From NCBI GenBank assembly GCA_946902875.1, contig OX336343.1, positions 4,577,754 through 4,641,753 of the forward strand: DNA of 64,000 bases, given 5' to 3'. Below the pieces are notes generated by a model. It was not told the DNA's origin, ran no database searches, and was given only the letters and a program-made list of their open reading frames with translations. Numbering within the stretch: position 1 is the stretch's first letter; the number at the start of each line of letters is the position of its first letter. Positions 60,249 to 64,000 of this stretch are shown here, one piece after another. A program made the position numbers and the translations under genes. This DNA is from Nematopogon swammerdamellus. Its lineage: Eukaryota; Arthropoda; Insecta; Lepidoptera; Adelidae.

Positions 60249-60499
60249 GTATTTCTTTTTATTGTTGTGCATATTTTTAGTGAGACCTTTTTGAGACCTC
60301 TTCCGATTGTCATTACTTGAATAAAAAACCAGATTTTATTTCTTCTTTTGAGCACCGAAAGAAGTTCCCCTTGTGACGGCAGGTAGAGAAGAGGGATTCA
60401 AGCGTGAAGCCGGCGGCATAGTCGCTGTGCAGCATACTTTACACCTCGGCTTCCCATACAAACGCAATCTAATTATCACTCCAAAATCATTTGGCACAG

Positions 60500-60755
60500 C
60501 GTAAACGTTTGTTGTTGTTGTTGTTTTGGTTTGGGGTTGGCTCTAGGCCTGCAAACTAATCCCGCTTGGTTGGGGACCTTCGTGCAAAACCCCGCAGTCT
60601 CCAGCTACCCCAGCCAGCCTATGTCTTCCATGAAAGCCACAAGTCGACCGGGGTGTCTGCAGGCCGCTTATCCCTTAGTCGCCTTTTACGACATGCACGG
60701 GGAGAGATGCAGTGGGACTATTCTTATTAAGTACCGACCCCACACAGTACAGCGT
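60500..60755 (-). mobile_element. S2 SINE with B head, complete
   Basis: GTTGTTGTTGTT tail, S2 body to GGGGTGTCTGCAGGCCGC, B head ending CCCCACACAGTAC. Reference copy for S2. Confidence 0.8.
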
Positions 60756-61570
60756 AAACGTTTATACTTTGTATCAACTTTTCTACTCAAGATCTGTGTC
60801 TCTGTAAGTATAGCAACTATTTTATCAAAAATAATGTTGTTTAAACATCTTGGTTTCCTGACGGGCTGGCCGGCCCCCAAATCGCGTACATTCGTTGATT
60901 TTCGGAAGGGCCGACGCGACGGCCCAAAAAAAAAAGAAAAAAATGGCAAATTGCGAGTTCCATGAATGTTGCTAACGAGAACGTATAAGAAGGACTGGCT
61001 GTACGGATAAATACCTTTGCATTTCCTGTAGAACACACTTCAAAATTATTCCCAGGTCTTGACAAAATAATTATTTTGACAGCCTTTGACCGGGAGTAAA
61101 AAAAAGATGCCGGATGAACAAGTTTGTTTGCCGCGTCGTCGTAAATAAAAAGTATATATTTTTTAGATTCTCGCGATACGAGAAGAAAACAACAGACATT
61201 AGAAGTACAGCAAAAAAGGCTGTATACTTTAATTAGTTTTGCCTGTCCCGAAAAGGGACGAATAAAGAAATTGATTTGATTATTTTGACAGCTATAAATT
61301 TTTTTATACATAGGTACAGATCGTTCACAGTTATTTTACCTCTGACACACGTCATTGTATCTTCCGCTAGGTTGGCACCACTTGCTGTCGCTAGTACTAC
61401 GGTCCTAAAAAGGGTTGGTTACTTGCTATTAATATTTTACCCGTGGTAGTGGAAATTATGTATAAGTACCTGTTGTACTTGTAGTAATAAGTCCACCTTT
61501 GCGCACTCCTGCATTTCTTATTTCTTGTCATGTACTGTTCTTTCAATTTGTGTGCAATAAAAAGTGTCTA
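60756..61570. other. Region after Raptor exon 27
   Basis: Either the last Raptor intron or intergenic. I searched for a terminal WD40 exon by eye and found none. A half copy of the palindrome below (CGTTCACAGTTATTTTACCT) is at about 61321-61340. Confidence 0.4.
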
Positions 61571-61574
61571 TTCT

Positions 61575-61690
61575 ATTCTTTTTTTTTTTTATTGTTAGCT
61601 GGACATATGGCGCCGAGGCACCCATGAGGTGTCTAACGGCGCCCATGGACATTCGGACGTATACGGGGGTTGCGAATGCCATGCCGGCCT
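61575..61690 (-). mobile_element. LINE tail, poly-A at left
   Basis: Reverse complement of the 3' UTR at 40763-40867 (GGCGCCGAGGCACCCATGAG, GCGAATGCCATGCCGGCCTG). Confidence 0.75.
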
Positions 61691-61733
61691 GACAGCGGTT
61701 TTCTATTCTAAAAATATATTCAAATATTTCTTA

Positions 61734-61915
61734 CAGGGAAATAGTACGAACCAATTATGGCAACACAGAGCTCAGGTTAGCCAACTTGATGGCTAGAGGT
61801 AAAATAACTGTGAACGGTCTATATATACAGACCGTACACAGTTATTTTACCTCTGGCTATAAAGTTGGCTAACCTGAGCTCTGTGTCGCCATATTCGATT
61901 TATACGATTTCCCTG
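61734..61915. mobile_element. Palindromic Tc1/mariner-type MITE
   Basis: 182 bp, almost entirely two arms of about 90 nt (CAGGGAAAT ... AACTGTGAACGGTCTATATA and inverse), flanked by TA (61732-61733 and 61916-61917). Confidence 0.85.
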
Positions 61916-62187
61916 TAAATTTTCCTGGAGTATACTTAATTCACCTGGGTTAATTTACCTAGGTGCATTTACAATACTTTTCGCAAATATTATTCACCTG
62001 GGTGCATTAAGTATGCTAAAAGTAAACGTGATTCTATGCATTTGTAATGCCTAAGTTCTGTCAACTTTATTGTTAAAGTTTACTCTATTCTAAAAAAGTC
62101 TACTCTATATTTAAAATTATAAAAAAAACTACAGATTATTTTACATATAATTTTATTTATTTTGAATACGAGTGATCCAGGCGGATA

Positions 62188-62189
<2 letters not shown>

Positions 62190-62219
<30 letters not shown>

Positions 62220-64000
62220 CCTCTCCGTGCTCCATCTGCCATCAGCTTTATAGCCTTTATCAGATTCGTTGCATGTAATTTTCCTTTTGGAAGCTACTGT
62301 CCATCAACTACAGCTTCAACTTTAATTGTGCAGCAGGATTATAACTGCTCGGCCGGTACATTTTGCCGCTTTAGTCGCGACACTACGTTTGTTCTGTCCA
62401 ATAAGCCCACCGCCAGAGTATTTACGTGCTGCTGGAGGCGGATCTTATATTTTATTGACCGCTTCTGGATTTCCTCCTTCACAGTTGGAACTTCTAGGTA
62501 TTGGTGGATCTCATCATTCCGAGAGAACCATGGGGCTTTGCTAATACATCGCAGGATTCGGTTCTGGACGCGTTGGAGTAATTCCGTGTTGGATGTGCTA
62601 GCTGACCCCCACAGTTCTATGGCGTAGGTCCAAACAGGCTTGAGAATCAGGTTGTATACTAGGAGTTTGTTTGCCAGTGAAAGTCGGGATCGTCCACCAA
62701 GCAGCCAGTACATGTTATTAAATTTGATCTTAAGGTGATCCCTTTTTGTCAGAATGTGTGTCTTCCAGTAGAGTCCTCTGTCCAGATGGCAACCCAGGTA
62801 TTTGACGACAGTTTTGTGGGGTAGAGTCTCGCCTTTCATCTGTACCGGTGGACAGTCACCACGCCTCAAAGTGAAAGTTATTTGTGCGGACTTCGATGAG
62901 CTTGCTTGTATACGCCACTTGTTTAGCCATTCATCAACTTTGTGGAGGTGTTTCTGTAGTATGTTTGATGCCAGTATAGGGTCAACGCTGCTTGCAAGGC
63001 ATGCCGTGTCGTCAGCATAGGTTGCGCTGAGGATGTTATCTGATTCCGGTAAGTCAGCTGTGTAGATGGTATACAATACCGGGCCAAGGACTGATCCCTG
63101 CGGAACTCCTGCTCCGCATACGTGGAAGGGGGAGTACTCCTCTCCAAACTTCACTTGGAACGACCGCCCATCCAGATACGAGGCTATTGTCATGTGTACC
63201 GTGTTTGGAAGTGTTTTCTTTATCTTATATAGTAGTCCTTTATGCCAGACTCGATCAAAGGCCTGCTGTATATCCAGGAACACCGCCGAGCAGTATTCCT
63301 TTTTCTCGAATGTGTGTCTTACCTTTTGTACAACACGGTGTACCTGCTCGATTGTCGAATGTTGGGATCGGAATCCAAATTGGTGGTCAGGTATGATGTT
63401 TTCTTCAGTCATTATTGGCTTTAGACGACTTAGGAGAATTGTTTCAAATACTTTCGACATGACGGGAAGCAGGCTGATTGGTCGGTAGGAGGAAACTTCG
63501 TTTGGTGGTTTTCCATCTTTGTAGATCATTATTATCTGAGACACTTTCCACAGTCGCGGGAAATAATTCAGTCTGAGCATGGCATTGAAAAGAACAGTCA
63601 GGAACACTACAGCTTTCCTTGGCAGTTTTTTAAGCACTTCGGCTGTAATCAAGTCATGTCCTGGTGCCCGTTTGTTTTGTAGCCGCCTGATCAGCCTTAC
63701 CACTTCTCTTGGAGTTGTAAGTTTCAGTGGCAAAGACATTTGCTGGTCGCTCTGTAGGTACTCGTCAATCTCCGCCTCTGTTGCCTTGTCATTTGAGACA
63801 TTGGGTTGAAACACCTTTTGCAGAAAATCACCAAACACGTCAGCCTTCTCCTTACAACTTCTGGCCCATGTGTCATCAGCTCGTCTCAGAGGTGGAACAG
63901 ACTTTTGAGGCTTCCCGGAGGTCTCTACTATCTTCCAGAGGGAGTGCTCATCGTGTCTTGTCGGAGACAGTCCTTCGAGTTTGTTTTGTAGTGTCTCATT
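62190..64000 (-). mobile_element. Jockey-type LINE, 3' part, continues past window
   Basis: A 29-base T run at about 62190-62219 is the poly-A tail on the minus strand. About 120 bp of 3' UTR follow, then the polymerase frame. The 5' end is outside the window. Confidence 0.88.
62339..64000 (-). CDS. Jockey-type reverse transcriptase (ORF2, partial)
   Basis: Open from the window edge to the stop at 62339 with no interruption. From the edge: LQNKLEGLSPTRHDEHSLWK, a linker after the endonuclease. Then KRAPGHDLITAEVLKKLPRK, EVSSYRPISLLPVMSKVFET (RT fingers), QFGFRSQHSTIEQVHRVVQ, VFLDIQQAFDRVWHKGLLYK (motif A, Asp), GAGVPQGSVLGPVLYTIYTA (motif B) and ATYADDTACL (catalytic YADD). The C-terminal HLDRGLYWKTHI, RCISKAPWFSRNDEIHQYL and NVVSRLKR are typical of Jockey elements. 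The unbroken frame and long poly-A suggest a young insertion. Confidence 0.93.
   Translation of the reverse strand, partial: NETLQNKLEGLSPTRHDEHSLWKIVETSGKPQKSVPPLRRADDTWARSCKEKADVFGDFLQKVFQPNVSNDKATEAEIDEYLQSDQQMSLPLKLTTPREVVRLIRRLQNKRAPGHDLITAEVLKKLPRKAVVFLTVLFNAMLRLNYFPRLWKVSQIIMIYKDGKPPNEVSSYRPISLLPVMSKVFETILLSRLKPIMTEENIIPDHQFGFRSQHSTIEQVHRVVQKVRHTFEKKEYCSAVFLDIQQAFDRVWHKGLLYKIKKTLPNTVHMTIASYLDGRSFQVKFGEEYSPFHVCGAGVPQGSVLGPVLYTIYTADLPESDNILSATYADDTACLASSVDPILASNILQKHLHKVDEWLNKWRIQASSSKSAQITFTLRRGDCPPVQMKGETLPHKTVVKYLGCHLDRGLYWKTHILTKRDHLKIKFNNMYWLLGGRSRLSLANKLLVYNLILKPVWTYAIELWGSASTSNTELLQRVQNRILRCISKAPWFSRNDEIHQYLEVPTVKEEIQKRSIKYKIRLQQHVNTLAVGLLDRTNVVSRLKRQNVPAEQL

Larger units (their letters stand above)
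56496..59244. mobile_element. TTGGAAGACGGAG MITE, copy B, interrupted
   Basis: Left part 56496-56612 and right part about 59010-59244 match copy A (33590-33946). About 2.4 kb has been inserted near TTAACTAAC. Confidence 0.8.

Noticed and set aside
60249..64000. Terminal Raptor exon within the window
   Set aside because: By eye I found no acceptor followed by a WD40-like end in the right phase; the last exon is probably beyond 64000.

Overview
This is a eukaryotic, almost certainly insect and most likely lepidopteran (moth or butterfly), chromosome segment. The basis is split genes with GT-AG introns, protein sequences clearly of animal type, and a dense mixture of short SINEs, hAT/Tc1-mariner/Harbinger-type MITEs and non-LTR retrotransposon tails. 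The order-level call is inference. Two host genes are visible; nearly everything else is transposon-derived.

Gene 1, minus strand, 828-4189: a complete three-exon SRSF2/SC35-like splicing factor of 160 residues (one RRM plus a short RS domain). Gene 2, plus strand, 7628-60248 and continuing beyond the window or unseen: Raptor, the substrate-recruiting subunit of mTORC1. I resolve 27 exons whose phases join without a break (3824 nt, 1274 codons plus 2 nt). Only the last stretch of the C-terminal WD40 domain is missing. The two genes are divergent, with 3.4 kb of repeat-filled DNA between them.

Layout: 1-830 MITE and SINE; 828-4189 SRSF2 with MITE-filled introns; 4190-7627 intergenic; 7628-60248 Raptor, whose introns hold the transposons; 60249-64000 SINE, LINE tail, palindromic MITE and a Jockey-type LINE running off the right edge. 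Provisional labels for recurring SINE bodies: S1 (core cacggttggctacatcacc), S2 (core ttggtttggggttggctc), S3 (core cgacaatcggggtaagcag) and S4 (core tggctgagtcggaggggcc). Two alternative 5' modules occur: a tRNA-like head, and a 'B' head ending in ccccacacggtac on the plus strand.

Most notable observation: Raptor exon 17 is present as five tandem copies (38040-38901) separated by only 34-47 nt, each with its own acceptor and donor. Four copies are 139 nt and keep the frame only if exactly one is used. The fifth is 131 nt and would create a stop at the exon 18/19 junction. This has the architecture of a mutually exclusive exon cluster with a poison member, unless it is an assembly artefact. 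Other unusual structures are a five-layer nest of transposons in intron 8, a Mutator-like terminal-inverted-repeat element filled by a minisatellite inside a LINE tail (39261-40752), a fold-back element with opposed tandem arrays in intron 26, several long hairpins in Raptor introns, and retroelements lying immediately next to 5' splice sites.
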